21,178 bases of DNA from JACJVV01 sp047603135 (GCA_047603135.1 JBLKOW010000008.1:1-21178), one strand, 5' to 3'; positions 1-7,885 are shown, counted from the stretch's first letter. A program made the numbers and translations. Notes: generated by a model not told the origin, from the sequence alone.

Positions 1-2
1 GT

Positions 3-9
3 AAAAAAA
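3..9 (-). terminator. T-tract downstream of the glycosylation operon
   Basis: Read on the minus strand, seven consecutive T residues lie about 45 nt after the stop codon of the last gene of the operon (GT4, stop at 55-57). Archaeal RNA polymerase commonly terminates at T-runs without a hairpin. No other gene is visible in bases 1-54. The call rests only on the T-run and its position. Confidence 0.35.
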
Positions 10-54
10 CTACTTTTTTGCTTTTAATAAACTAGATGTAGCTTTAAAATTTAT

Positions 55-1155
55 TTATAAACGTTTCTTAATAACTCTTTCAAACAATTGGTCGTACTCT
101 TTGATTTTAACATTCCAGTCAAATTCTTTTGAAACAAATGCTTTTGCATTTTTACCCAGACCTTTTGTTTTCAATGCTTTTTGTATGCCTTTGCGCAGCT
201 GAACTGCAGAATTATCTTTAAGCAATATTCCTGTTTTAGCAGAAATTACTTCATCAGCACCTTCACCCGGACTTGCTATTACAGTACACCCACAATACAT
301 TGCTTGAAGAAGTGAATTAGATAATCCACCACCTTGCCCAGAGCTATGGACATAATACTGCATTTGTTTCATGCGCAAGATCACCTCTTCTTCAGAAAGA
401 CGGCCAAGAAATTGTATGCAAGGATTATTTTTTGCTTTCTTTTTAAGTTGATCTAAGTCTTCGCCATCGCCCATTATCCAAAAAGTAACTGGCAAATCTT
501 TCATAGCATCTATTGCATGGGAAACTCCTTTCCACTTTGTAAGACGGCACGCAACACCAAAAATATGCTCTTTTTTCCGGCTAACTTTAACTGCATCATA
601 TTTAGTAAAATCAATACCTCGAGTAATGATTGGAGTATTATTTAATCCAAATTCCTTCTTTAAGAATCTTTGAACAGCACGTGAAATTGACACAGTTACT
701 ATTGCTTTACGCAGTACATATCTACCAATGGTCATATCATAAAGCCATGCGAAATAATTAACAAATGGATTACTTGTTTTAATAAAACCACTTCCGTGTT
801 CTACATGAATTAACGGCACACTACGAGCAAATCTTGCACCTAAAAAAGAATTCCAAAAAAAACGTGTACGAGTCATAACTAAATCATATTTTGTTTTCTT
901 TAGATTATTCCATATACGCCAAAATGAAGGCGACCAAAAACGAGGAATAAAATAATTATCAATTAATTTAATGGATGGATATCTAATTATGTGCACATTA
1001 GTATGCCGTTTTTCAATTATAGAACTTCCAGGGATATGGGGAGTAAAAATAGTAATTTCATATTTTTTAGATGCAAACTTACAGAATTCATCTACATGCG
1101 TTTCAAGGCCACCCATATGAGGGATATAATTTCCTGGAAAAATAATTAATTTCAT
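55..1155 (-). CDS. GT4-family glycosyltransferase
   Basis: A 366-residue GT-B fold glycosyltransferase of family GT4, which transfers a sugar from a nucleotide-sugar donor to a glycan or lipid carrier. The N-terminal acceptor half opens with MKLIIFPGNYIPHMGGLETHV, including the GG loop typical of GT4. The C-terminal donor half has the usual order: RLTKWKG (about 204-210), WIMGDGEDL (227-234), IQFLGRLSEEEV, and the donor-binding stretch around 270-290. In that stretch both glutamates of the GT4 EX7E motif are missing: the positions appear to be Gly276 and Gln284 (QGGGLSNSLLQAM). The protein may therefore be catalytically modified, or may use other residues. It is the last gene of the operon; its ATG overlaps the stop of the DUF2304 gene (ATGA), so translation is probably coupled. 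Likely role: building the glycan that AglB transfers. The sugar cannot be told from sequence. Confidence 0.85.
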   Translation of the reverse strand: MKLIIFPGNYIPHMGGLETHVDEFCKFASKKYEITIFTPHIPGSSIIEKRHTNVHIIRYPSIKLIDNYFIPRFWSPSFWRIWNNLKKTKYDLVMTRTRFFWNSFLGARFARSVPLIHVEHGSGFIKTSNPFVNYFAWLYDMTIGRYVLRKAIVTVSISRAVQRFLKKEFGLNNTPIITRGIDFTKYDAVKVSRKKEHIFGVACRLTKWKGVSHAIDAMKDLPVTFWIMGDGEDLDQLKKKAKNNPCIQFLGRLSEEEVILRMKQMQYYVHSSGQGGGLSNSLLQAMYCGCTVIASPGEGADEVISAKTGILLKDNSAVQLRKGIQKALKTKGLGKNAKAFVSKEFDWNVKIKEYDQLFERVIKKRL

Positions 1156-1490
1156 TTCTTTTTCTCTGTTTTTTGCATTGCAAGTACACGAATTGCTTCT
1201 TCAACTTTATGCGTAGTTTTGCGAATAGAAATGTAGTTTGCAAAAACTATGCCAAGTACAAACACGAGCCCAAGCACCACAAAAACATCCATCGTACGGG
1301 TAATATCAAGACTCCTGGCAAGGAATGAGCCTGTTTGCGGGAATACCGACACAAGTAAAAAAATGACCCACGTTATTTGCCAAAAGAGATGCTCTAGCTG
1401 TGTAAGCACTTTTCGTTTATAGTGAACAAAAGCAGCATACATCATAGCAAGTGCAAAGATTATTCCAACAATTTGTACGCCAAGTATCAT
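1152..1490 (-). CDS. DUF2304 small membrane protein
   Basis: A membrane protein of about 112 residues resembling DUF2304, with three hydrophobic segments and a basic, charged C-terminus (RKTTHKVEEAIRVLAMQKTEKKK). In-frame extension to a TTG at 1505 is possible. ATG at 1490 is preferred because a TGGAGG Shine-Dalgarno lies about 8 nt upstream and because this ATG forms a 4-nt ATGA overlap with the stop of the preceding GT2 gene. DUF2304 genes are often found next to DPM1-like GT2 genes, as here, and may anchor or assist the soluble glycosyltransferase at the membrane. That role is inferred from neighbourhood, not demonstrated in the sequence. Confidence 0.8.
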   Translation of the reverse strand: MILGVQIVGIIFALAMMYAAFVHYKRKVLTQLEHLFWQITWVIFLLVSVFPQTGSFLARSLDITRTMDVFVVLGLVFVLGIVFANYISIRKTTHKVEEAIRVLAMQKTEKKK

Positions 1491-2143
1491 TTTCGAAGCC
1501 TCCAAATAATCATATTGAGAACTATTTTAACACCATCAAGCACCGTTGTGCCTTTATACCGATCAGCATAGATTGTGCGAATACGATGCTCTCTATACTT
1601 TAAACGATGTTTACCTACATTTGCGATCATTTCACTCTCTAAAGTATAGTCAAGTGCTTGCCAGCGAATTTTATGATAGGCTGATGCAGTAAAAACACGA
1701 TAGCCACACTGCGTATCACGCAGTTTAATTCCATAGAGAATGTGAATGACAGTATTTATGACTGCGTTTCCAAAACGAAAGACAAAAGGCATTTGACCAC
1801 TTAATGAACGATACCCAAATACAATATCCTTACCCTTTAATTTCTCAAGTAGTGCAGGAATTTCAGAAGGTTCATGCTGACCATCTGCATCCATTGCTAT
1901 TAAAACTTCTGCGCCGTTTGTGACTGCATAATCACATCCTGTTTTAAGGGCGCCGCCTTTACCTAAATTAAGTGCATGTTTAAGCACGGTTACGCCAGTA
2001 GATTCTGCAACTTTTACCGTATCATCTCTACTGCCATCATCCACAACAACAATGTTTTTACAGTACTTTTTTGTCTCTGTAATAACTGGTTTTATACGTG
2101 AACCTTCATTGTATGCAGGAATGATTACCCATACATGTTTCAC
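1487..2143 (-). CDS. GT2 glycosyltransferase, dolichyl-phosphate-sugar synthase (DPM1)-like
   Basis: A 218-residue GT-A fold, family 2 enzyme. The sequence shows the N-terminal IIPAYNEG, the nucleotide-binding VVVDDGSRDDT (Asp35/Asp36), the GKGGALKTG loop (61-69) and the metal-binding DAD at Asp85-Asp87 in IAMDADGQHEP, followed by DTQCGYRVF (about 145-151) typical of polyprenyl-phosphate mannose/glucose synthases. It probably makes a polyprenyl-phosphate sugar for N-glycan assembly. There is no C-terminal membrane domain, consistent with the separate DUF2304 partner encoded next. The start is a GTG at 2143, supported by an AGGTGA Shine-Dalgarno 4 nt upstream that overlaps the stop codon of the STT3 gene; the two genes are 8 nt apart. 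Confidence 0.88.
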   Translation of the reverse strand: MKHVWVIIPAYNEGSRIKPVITETKKYCKNIVVVDDGSRDDTVKVAESTGVTVLKHALNLGKGGALKTGCDYAVTNGAEVLIAMDADGQHEPSEIPALLEKLKGKDIVFGYRSLSGQMPFVFRFGNAVINTVIHILYGIKLRDTQCGYRVFTASAYHKIRWQALDYTLESEMIANVGKHRLKYREHRIRTIYADRYKGTTVLDGVKIVLNMIIWRLRK

Positions 2144-2151
2144 GCGCTCAC

Positions 2152-5010
2152 CTATTGCTCGATGGATTGCATACCATCGATTTCTATTTCTTGAACAAAG
2201 TCATCTTCACCAATAATTATCTGCGGAATATCATCCTCAAATTCTAAAGGTTCCTCAAATGGATCCCAGTGGACACGCCATGTTAGAATGCGTCCGCCAC
2301 CTAAAATTTGTGTCGTATCATAAAATTGTTCGAAATGACGCAGTCCATGCCCGCCATAAAAGAATAACCGAGTAAACATACTTCCTGCATGGAGCGGATC
2401 AGCAATAATGGAACTTCCATCAGGCAAGAGTAATGCAGAAAATTGTGCATCACTTTCTCCAGGAATAACAACAAACTCACCGTCATCATTAATATATGAA
2501 ACTGAAGCAAGAGGAACATTTCCTTGCTGTGTTGCAAGGAATCCTGTCATATCAGTTCTATCAACAACAATGCCATTACCACACTGCGTCGTTCCGCCAG
2601 CTGTTTGACATCCTGCACGGTTAGAATAATACCCAGGCCAGCCTGCAACCCACTGATCTGCACGCGCTTCTTGAATTTCGTAGTAATACTGCTGTGCTGT
2701 TTGCTGATCAAGACTGAAATTTTCCATTAAAATTTGTGTTCCTTGTGATAAATTTTGACCGCGTACTGTTTGGTACATTGTTGCACGAGTGAAATTCCAT
2801 GAACCAAAATGACCCCATACACCTGCTTTTCCAACCATATCTTCAGAAGTTATGAAGTAATGTGGATAGAGTATATCTTCACTACAGTGCGTGTATTCAA
2901 GATACTCTTCAATAAATTCAGGTGAAATTCCGCGCGCTTCTAAGATAGCACGTGCTCCTTCCCTATCAGTTGAAACTGTTTCATAGACTAAATTAACTGC
3001 AGAAAGCGTATCATTCTCAAGATATTCTTCAAGACGATTGCCTGCACGTTCTTGGTAACAATTAAGCATGCGAAGTAAACCTACTGCTTTATCTTCATCA
3101 TCTGTGATGAGCGTTTTTCCAACCCAGTGAATACGCCTGCCTTGGTCACCACCATCAAACGTTACACGAATGCCATTTTGAACAATCCAGTGACCAAAGT
3201 CCCACCACGTCGTAACATAGCCATAGCCATCTTCAGCATCATTTTTAATCCGTGATAAAGTATCATCCCATGCATCATTGTAACTTGGAATTTGACCTGT
3301 TGCAATGTTATGAGCATGACCGAGCATACTTGCATTACTTGATCCTGCTGGAACAATTGGAATGATAAAGAGTAATACCACAAAAATACTTAAGATTGAT
3401 TTTGTTAAAATTACATCAGCATTCATTTCGCGTACAAACCATGCAGATGCATAGCGATATGCCATACCAACAGCAACACCTGCACATACTGCAAAGCTTG
3501 GAATGACTAAAATTGCAAATCTAATTCCACGACTAAAACTAAATACTGTCGCAATGCCCCAGATTAAAATAACTGAAGCAAGTAACAGATGACGCTTTTT
3601 CTGTTCATCTTTGCCAATAAATAATAGGATAAGACCGATTAATGCAATTAAAACGAGTAATGAACCACCAAGCTGAGCAACTAATACAGAGTATGGATCA
3701 ACACGAAGCTCTGCAACAGTCACAAGTACATTTGGCCAAACCGTTCTTACAGCAACTTCTTGAGAAAAAACGAAGTCTAAGATAGGATTCAAGAAGGTTA
3801 TTACATATCGAGGATTTACAAACACAGTCATCGCTGCAAATAACCCAGCAATATATACTCCTAAAAGAATAATGTGATTTTTGACTGATAGGATTGAATC
3901 TTTAATATTAAAAATGATTGAATCCGCTTTACCATAATTCTTGATGAAGGTGATTAATGCAAGAATTCCAATGTATAATCCAGCTCCACCACTCATAGCT
4001 AAAACAACGTGCTGTGTTGGCCAGATAAATGACATAGTGACTAATGAAAGCGCACCACCAAGACCAAATAAAATTCTATTACGCAGTGACTGTGCTTCAC
4101 CATATCCTACAATACACCACATTAATAGCAATGGAAAAAGAATAATTGCACCATCGTTATCTGCAAAACCACCAGGAGTTCTTCCTAGAAGCGCGCCATT
4201 AACTGCAACAATCATGCCAGCAACAAAACCGCCCACATTACCACCTAACTTTTGTGCTAAGAAAAATGCAGGAATAACTGCGCCAGCAACAAAGAATATT
4301 GATATAAAGAAAAATGACGTTAATAAAGAATAGTCACCAAAGATGTTAAAGAATCGGTAAATCATAACACCAAAATAAGCTTCACCACTAAAACCACGAA
4401 CATGAACCTCACGACCATTACGCAGTGTTGAATAGACTGTATTGCCATCTTCATCAATCATTTCATAACAACCAGCATGCCCACACTCTAAATAATTTTC
4501 AGCATAGCCAAGCCAGAGGTATGGATCTATTGCGAGCAAATACGTTTGGCCTGTATCGTCTTGAATGTGCGAGCGGAAATATTCTGCGAGTTCTTCCTTC
4601 TGCTCATCAATCATTGCTTGATTTTCACGCATGAATTGATTTAATTGCTGCTGAATTAAACGCTGTTGATTTGCTTCAGGAAGATTTGGGTTTTGCTGAC
4701 GAACTTGCTGAGCGATTTGTTGCTCAACATTTGACATAATTGAACGCTCTGCCCAGTCATCTGCAGCAGGAATGTGGAAAGGATACATACGAAAGAAAAA
4801 TGCGAAAAATACTGCAATAAAGATGAGAATTGCAGGAACTACTATTTTTTTAGTGGTATCACTTTTAAGAAATGCACCAGTTTTTTGAATTATTTGCTTT
4901 GGATTGAATTCAATAGCATCTTCTTCATGATGCTTTTTAGCTTCTTTGTGAGAATCCTCTGAATGATTGTGATGTTCTTTAGTATGCTTTGTATGTGAAT
5001 GTTTACTCAT
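2152..5010 (-). CDS. aglB: Oligosaccharyltransferase, AglB/STT3 family
   Basis: A 952-residue STT3-type oligosaccharyltransferase, which transfers a glycan from a dolichol-type carrier to Asn in N-X-S/T sequons on the outer face of the membrane. After a cytosolic tail there is a first membrane helix (about 56-73), then a first-loop acidic pair (Asp84/Asp85 in PAADDWAER), a multi-helix membrane core with the second metal motif GFADNDG (Asp284, Asp286), the TVAE form of the external-loop-5 motif with Glu434, and the soluble domain with WWDFGHW (Trp602-Trp603-Asp604), the WWDYG sequon-binding signature. Catalytic elements thus look intact. Odd: the first 28 residues hold nine histidines, suggesting a metal-binding cytosolic tail. 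It is the first gene of a four-gene glycosylation operon. The 952 residues fall within the long archaeal AglB range. Confidence 0.93.
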   Translation of the reverse strand: MSKHSHTKHTKEHHNHSEDSHKEAKKHHEEDAIEFNPKQIIQKTGAFLKSDTTKKIVVPAILIFIAVFFAFFFRMYPFHIPAADDWAERSIMSNVEQQIAQQVRQQNPNLPEANQQRLIQQQLNQFMRENQAMIDEQKEELAEYFRSHIQDDTGQTYLLAIDPYLWLGYAENYLECGHAGCYEMIDEDGNTVYSTLRNGREVHVRGFSGEAYFGVMIYRFFNIFGDYSLLTSFFFISIFFVAGAVIPAFFLAQKLGGNVGGFVAGMIVAVNGALLGRTPGGFADNDGAIILFPLLLMWCIVGYGEAQSLRNRILFGLGGALSLVTMSFIWPTQHVVLAMSGGAGLYIGILALITFIKNYGKADSIIFNIKDSILSVKNHIILLGVYIAGLFAAMTVFVNPRYVITFLNPILDFVFSQEVAVRTVWPNVLVTVAELRVDPYSVLVAQLGGSLLVLIALIGLILLFIGKDEQKKRHLLLASVILIWGIATVFSFSRGIRFAILVIPSFAVCAGVAVGMAYRYASAWFVREMNADVILTKSILSIFVVLLFIIPIVPAGSSNASMLGHAHNIATGQIPSYNDAWDDTLSRIKNDAEDGYGYVTTWWDFGHWIVQNGIRVTFDGGDQGRRIHWVGKTLITDDEDKAVGLLRMLNCYQERAGNRLEEYLENDTLSAVNLVYETVSTDREGARAILEARGISPEFIEEYLEYTHCSEDILYPHYFITSEDMVGKAGVWGHFGSWNFTRATMYQTVRGQNLSQGTQILMENFSLDQQTAQQYYYEIQEARADQWVAGWPGYYSNRAGCQTAGGTTQCGNGIVVDRTDMTGFLATQQGNVPLASVSYINDDGEFVVIPGESDAQFSALLLPDGSSIIADPLHAGSMFTRLFFYGGHGLRHFEQFYDTTQILGGGRILTWRVHWDPFEEPLEFEDDIPQIIIGEDDFVQEIEIDGMQSIEQ

Positions 5011-5017
5011 AACACTA

Positions 5018-5054
5018 CCCCCCCTGCTACTGCAGTAAAGAGATTATTTATAAA
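5018..5054 (-). promoter_or_regulatory. Promoter and G-rich leader of the glycosylation operon
   Basis: On the minus strand a TATA-like TTTATAAA (5047-5054) lies about 40 nt before the STT3 start at 5010, placing initiation near 5024. The short leader then begins with seven Gs (5018-5024), 7 nt before the ATG, which could act as a degenerate Shine-Dalgarno. The rest of 5011-5260 (250 bp, divergent from the M29 gene) contains the two promoters and no tRNA or small gene that I could recognise. Confidence 0.5.
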
Positions 5055-5232
5055 TATTTTGCGTATAAAGAAGATTGCACAGTAAACATAAAATTCAATC
5101 ATAAATAAATGCATCGAGTTGTGAGGCACATTAGGTCTTTAACGATCTGCCGAACGGTGATGGTATAATTCTGCTTAATCTTTTTAGTAAACTCAATATA
5201 GATAGCACACACACAAAATAAATAGCAAAGTA

Positions 5233-5238
5233 TTTATA
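5233..5238 (+). promoter_or_regulatory. TATA-like box of the M29 peptidase gene (leaderless)
   Basis: TTTATA lies within TATTTATACC and is centred about 26 nt upstream of the ATG at 5261. That is the spacing at which archaeal transcription would start at the ATG itself, so the mRNA is probably leaderless. No Shine-Dalgarno is present. Confidence 0.55.
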
Positions 5239-5260
5239 CCAGCTTTTAAGAATATTACAT

Positions 5261-6214
5261 ATGCCAATTAGTATGCAAACAATTGTAGATACTGTTTTTA
5301 CCGATGTATTAAAAATACGAACAAAGGATCGTATTTTAATCATTTGTGACAGAACAACGAAACCGATTGCTGAATCATTTCTTGAATATGGCTATGGATT
5401 TGGAAAAAGCATGCTGTGTGTTGAGATTCCTGTTGGAAAACATCATGGGGAAGAACCACCTGCTGAAATTGCTGAGCTTTTCCTGAATCATGATGTATTA
5501 TTACTTATTACGCAAAAGTCACTAAGCCATACAAATGCACGGAAAAAAGCAACAAGGAACGGTGCACGTATTTTAACCATGCCAAGTGTTACACCTGAAA
5601 TTTTGAAACGATGCGTTCCTGTTGATTATAATTTAATTGCACAGCGAAACAAAAAAATTGCAGAGGCTCTGCAAAAAGCAACATGGGTACGTGTTACCTC
5701 ACCATCAGGAACTGACATTCGATTTAAGCTCTATACTGAGCATATTGCATATAAGATTGAACCACACAAAAAAGGAGGATTTCATAATCTCCCTATTGGC
5801 GAAGCATATGCACCACCTAAAGAAGGAACTGCAGAAGGAGTATATGTTGTTGATGGCAGTCATGCTGGGGTTGGACTTGTTAAAAAGCCAATTCGTATTA
5901 CCGTTGCAAAAGGATACGCTGTTTCAATTGAAGGAGGAAAAGAAGCAAAACAATTGCATAAACTTCTTTCATCAGTGAACCATAAACATGCATTTAACAT
6001 TGCGGAGCTTGGTATTGGAACTAACCCGCGCGCGAAAATAACTGGATGCGTTCTTGAAGATGAAAAGGTTTATGGAACATGCCATATTGCACTAGGCAAT
6101 AATTACTCATTTGGTGGAAAAGTAAATGTGCCGATTCACCTTGATGGTGTTATACAAAAGCCAACCATTTATGCAGATGATAGATGTATTATGAAAAACG
6201 GTAAGTTATTATGA
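5261..6214 (+). CDS. Short M29-type metallo-aminopeptidase
   Basis: A 317-residue protein of the thermophilic aminopeptidase (peptidase M29, aminopeptidase T/PepS-like) family, shorter than the roughly 400-residue bacterial members. The N-terminal half is a Rossmann-like domain (RILIICDRTTKPIAESF, about 24-40). The C-terminal half carries the metal-site motifs: Glu181 in PIGEAYAPP, Glu249 in IAELGIGTNP, His275 in GTCHIALG, Tyr282 nearby, and His293-x-Asp295 in PIHLDGV. These match the ligand pattern known for the family (two Glu, His, Tyr, HxD), so an active dinuclear metalloexopeptidase releasing N-terminal residues in the cytosol is likely. The start at 5261 fits the TATA spacing. Its stop overlaps the following NUDIX start by 4 nt (ATGA), so the two were co-translated before the NUDIX gene was interrupted. 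Confidence 0.82.
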   Translation: MPISMQTIVDTVFTDVLKIRTKDRILIICDRTTKPIAESFLEYGYGFGKSMLCVEIPVGKHHGEEPPAEIAELFLNHDVLLLITQKSLSHTNARKKATRNGARILTMPSVTPEILKRCVPVDYNLIAQRNKKIAEALQKATWVRVTSPSGTDIRFKLYTEHIAYKIEPHKKGGFHNLPIGEAYAPPKEGTAEGVYVVDGSHAGVGLVKKPIRITVAKGYAVSIEGGKEAKQLHKLLSSVNHKHAFNIAELGIGTNPRAKITGCVLEDEKVYGTCHIALGNNYSFGGKVNVPIHLDGVIQKPTIYADDRCIMKNGKLL

Positions 6215-6754
6215 CTCACCTTACTACCAAAATAGGAGAATATGCAATTATAGTGAATTCTAAAGGAGAATTCTTAATGCTTCAATTTAATAAACCACTC
6301 ACTTCATGGCATTTTCCTGGTGGAAGGTTAGATGAGGGAGAAGAAGCATGTGAGGGATTAATACGCGAAGTTAAAGAAGAGACAAATTTAGAAATTTATG
6401 ATGTACAACCAGTATTTACTAAAATTTTTACGAGCGAGCGAAAATATGGTGTGTTGTCAATCGAAAACTGACACCACCAGTCAGATACCTATTGCATGCT
6501 TGCCTACGGCTCGATCGGTTTTCTCAGACCCTGCTTTTTCCACTATATCACCAGTAAACATGCACAGACATAGTCAGGCATGTAAAAACACACTCGTGAA
6601 AAAAGCAGATTTTATCGCTAAAGTTAAAGAACCTTATACTGTCACAATTTCAGAAGAACATAATGATTTTAGATGGTTTAGTAAGGATGAACTTGATGAC
6701 ATTGAATTCTGGCAACCATTTTACAAAAAAATGATTCAAGATAATCTTTTATGA
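6211..6754 (+). pseudogene. NUDIX hydrolase interrupted by about 140 bp of inserted sequence
   Basis: Bases 6211-6468 encode the N-terminal part of a NUDIX hydrolase (cleaves nucleoside diphosphates linked to another group) with an almost complete Nudix box: GRLDEGE followed by REVKEETNL, the usual G of the last segment being Asn. The frame ends at TGA 6469-6471, just after SERKYGVLS. The missing C-terminal part resumes in another frame from about 6599 (KKADFIAKVKEPYTVTISEEHNDFRWFSKDEL...) and ends at 6754. EEHNDFRWFSKDEL is the typical NUDIX region after the metal site. The sequence between has no NUDIX character and is about 46% G+C by hand count. The gene overlaps the M29 gene by ATGA. Probably a pseudogene by insertion. 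A shorter independent product or an assembly error is possible. Confidence 0.75.
6449..6598. mobile_element. Foreign-looking insert in the NUDIX gene, possible MITE-like or decayed element
   Basis: The stretch separating the two halves of the NUDIX gene is GC-richer than its surroundings and holds several inverted repeats. Perfect 7-bp complementary ends GTGTGTT (6449-6455) and AACACAC (6587-6593) bracket it. A small hairpin CTGAC/GTCAG lies at 6468-6472 and 6480-6484, and ACATGC/GCATGT at 6558-6563 and 6578-6583. It encodes nothing recognisable. Exact boundaries cannot be fixed without an intact homologue, and no target-site duplication is evident. The mobile nature is inference from the interruption and the terminal complementarity. 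Confidence 0.35.
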
Positions 6755-7291
6755 TTATAGTAATTTTCTCAATTCAAAAACAAATTGCTTAGCACGAGTT
6801 AATGAGGTTATTGCTTTTGACTTTTCAAGAACTTCGTCAGTTTGATATTGAAATCGAGAACGTTTTTCTCGCTCAAAATCCAGTGATTCTAATAATGAAT
6901 CTGTTTTTGATGCCATAAATGCAAGTGCATCCTCTTTAACTGTTTCATATTCTTCAAAAAGTTCTTTTCTGAGTATATCTCTTACAAAAACTATTAATGC
7001 ATCAGCAGTCACTTTATGACTTATTTTTGATCCTACTTTGTAACCTTTTGCTAAAAGTACTGCATTTGCAATATAAAACATTGAATAGTATGCTGAAACA
7101 ATTACCCATAAATAGGGTTTATATGTTTCAGATTCTAATGAAAATACTTTTTGAGCTGTTTGCAGAGAAACATCACAATTTTTTAAATACATCTCTTTGG
7201 CAGTTTCATTAATTTCTTTTTTTAAAAGCCCTTCTTCTAAGTATCTTTTAACATTAGTCTCTGCTTCCCGGATTCTTTTTTCACTAAGCAT
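6755..7291 (-). CDS. HEPN-domain protein (candidate toxin of a HEPN/MNT pair)
   Basis: A 178-residue, all-helical protein with the HEPN signature SAYYSMFYIANAVLLAKGYKVGSKISH (about 66-92) and a C-terminal REKRSRFQYQTDE (141-153). In HEPN ribonuclease toxins the catalytic motif is Rx4-6H. Here no His follows; an Arg144-x4-Tyr149 arrangement occupies that place, so RNase activity is uncertain, although Tyr at a comparable site is the residue AMPylated in the HepT/MntA system. The gene overlaps the upstream winged-helix/nucleotidyltransferase gene by 8 nt (start 7291 within the previous stop region), indicating co-translation. Expected role: toxin or effector partner neutralised by the MNT protein. 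A non-toxin HEPN role is the alternative. Confidence 0.72.
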   Translation of the reverse strand: MLSEKRIREAETNVKRYLEEGLLKKEINETAKEMYLKNCDVSLQTAQKVFSLESETYKPYLWVIVSAYYSMFYIANAVLLAKGYKVGSKISHKVTADALIVFVRDILRKELFEEYETVKEDALAFMASKTDSLLESLDFEREKRSRFQYQTDEVLEKSKAITSLTRAKQFVFELRKLL

Positions 7292-7859
7292 TTTTTAATT
7301 GATAAAAACTTTCAATATTGTAAAGGACCACATAATTATTTAAAATTTCTTTAACAACATTTGGTTTTCGTGAATCTTTAAGCCGTAAAAAGTCTTTTTC
7401 AGTTAATACCATCAAGTGTACTTTTAGAGGCAATAACGACAAAACATCATGCATCTTTTTTTCAAAATGAACGTCGTTTGAGATACATAATAAGTCTATA
7501 TCAGATGATTTAGTATTAGTATTTTTTACATATGAACCAAAAACAATGCAAATCGTAAAAACAGAATCTAATTTTCTCATGATTTCTAAATAAAGCTGTT
7601 TTATGGAACGATTCTTAAAAAGTTCTTGTTTTCTTGTATTCTCAGCAATATATATATCATCTCCAAAATATGTATTGTTAAGTTGGCACAATGTACTCTT
7701 CCCAACTATTTTTCCAATCAATATCTCTTTTTCTAAAAGACGCTGAACTGCCACATGAGTTATTTTGTAATCCGATTTAATCTTTTTTGATAATTCGCGA
7801 ATAGTTTTACCTGCTCTATCATGCAAAAAAGATACAAGTATTTTTTGTTCAGTTTTCAT
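7284..7859 (-). CDS. Winged-helix plus MNT-type nucleotidyltransferase (candidate antitoxin/regulator)
   Basis: A 191-residue two-domain protein. Residues about 1-60 form a winged helix (KTIRELSKKIKSDYKITHVAVQRLLEKEILIGK), likely DNA-binding. Residues about 95-190 form a minimal nucleotidyltransferase with the GSx10DxD motif at Gly108-Ser109 and Asp120/Asp122 (GSYVKNTNTKSSDIDLL). The third carboxylate often found on the following strand is not obvious; His148 (KVHLMVL) is near that place. In the HepT/MntA system the MNT protein is an antitoxin that AMPylates the HEPN toxin. Here the added winged helix would allow direct autoregulation of the operon. Transcription: a TATA-like box at 7886-7893 and overlapping palindromes at 7863-7878 immediately before the ATG. 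It is the first gene of the two-gene operon. Confidence 0.78.
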   Translation of the reverse strand: MKTEQKILVSFLHDRAGKTIRELSKKIKSDYKITHVAVQRLLEKEILIGKIVGKSTLCQLNNTYFGDDIYIAENTRKQELFKNRSIKQLYLEIMRKLDSVFTICIVFGSYVKNTNTKSSDIDLLCISNDVHFEKKMHDVLSLLPLKVHLMVLTEKDFLRLKDSRKPNVVKEILNNYVVLYNIESFYQLKNA

Positions 7860-7862
7860 TAT

Positions 7863-7878
7863 GTACTTAAGTACTTAA
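7863..7878. promoter_or_regulatory. Overlapping palindromes, candidate operator for the HEPN/MNT operon
   Basis: Two perfect 12-bp palindromes overlap: GTACTTAAGTAC at 7863-7874 and TTAAGTACTTAA at 7867-7878. Read on the minus strand this is also a tandem repeat of TTAAGTAC (two 8-nt units). It lies between the TATA-like box and the start codon at 7859, covering the predicted transcription start. Binding here would block initiation, and the winged-helix domain of the first gene product is the obvious candidate ligand. Confidence 0.6.
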
Positions 7879-7885
7879 TATTATG

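Noticed and set aside
3941..4333. 130-residue open frame on the plus strand opposite the STT3 gene
   Set aside because: It is fully inside the membrane-domain coding region of STT3 on the other strand, with no family features; a shadow of that gene.
5011..5260. tRNA or small RNA in the longest intergenic region
   Set aside because: No cloverleaf arms or canonical T-loop (GGTTCGAATCC-like) could be found; GTTCGGC on the minus strand lacks the pairing around it.
5131..5343. 70-residue minus-strand frame upstream of and overlapping the M29 gene
   Set aside because: It overlaps the M29 gene start and promoter, has low complexity, and shows no supported start or family.
6449..6600. The NUDIX interruption as an archaeal mRNA intron with a bulge-helix-bulge splice motif
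   Set aside because: The visible complementarity (GTGTGTT with AACACAC) would pair upstream flank with the downstream end of the insert. A bulge-helix-bulge needs exon-exon and intron-exon pairing around a 4-bp helix, which I could not find.
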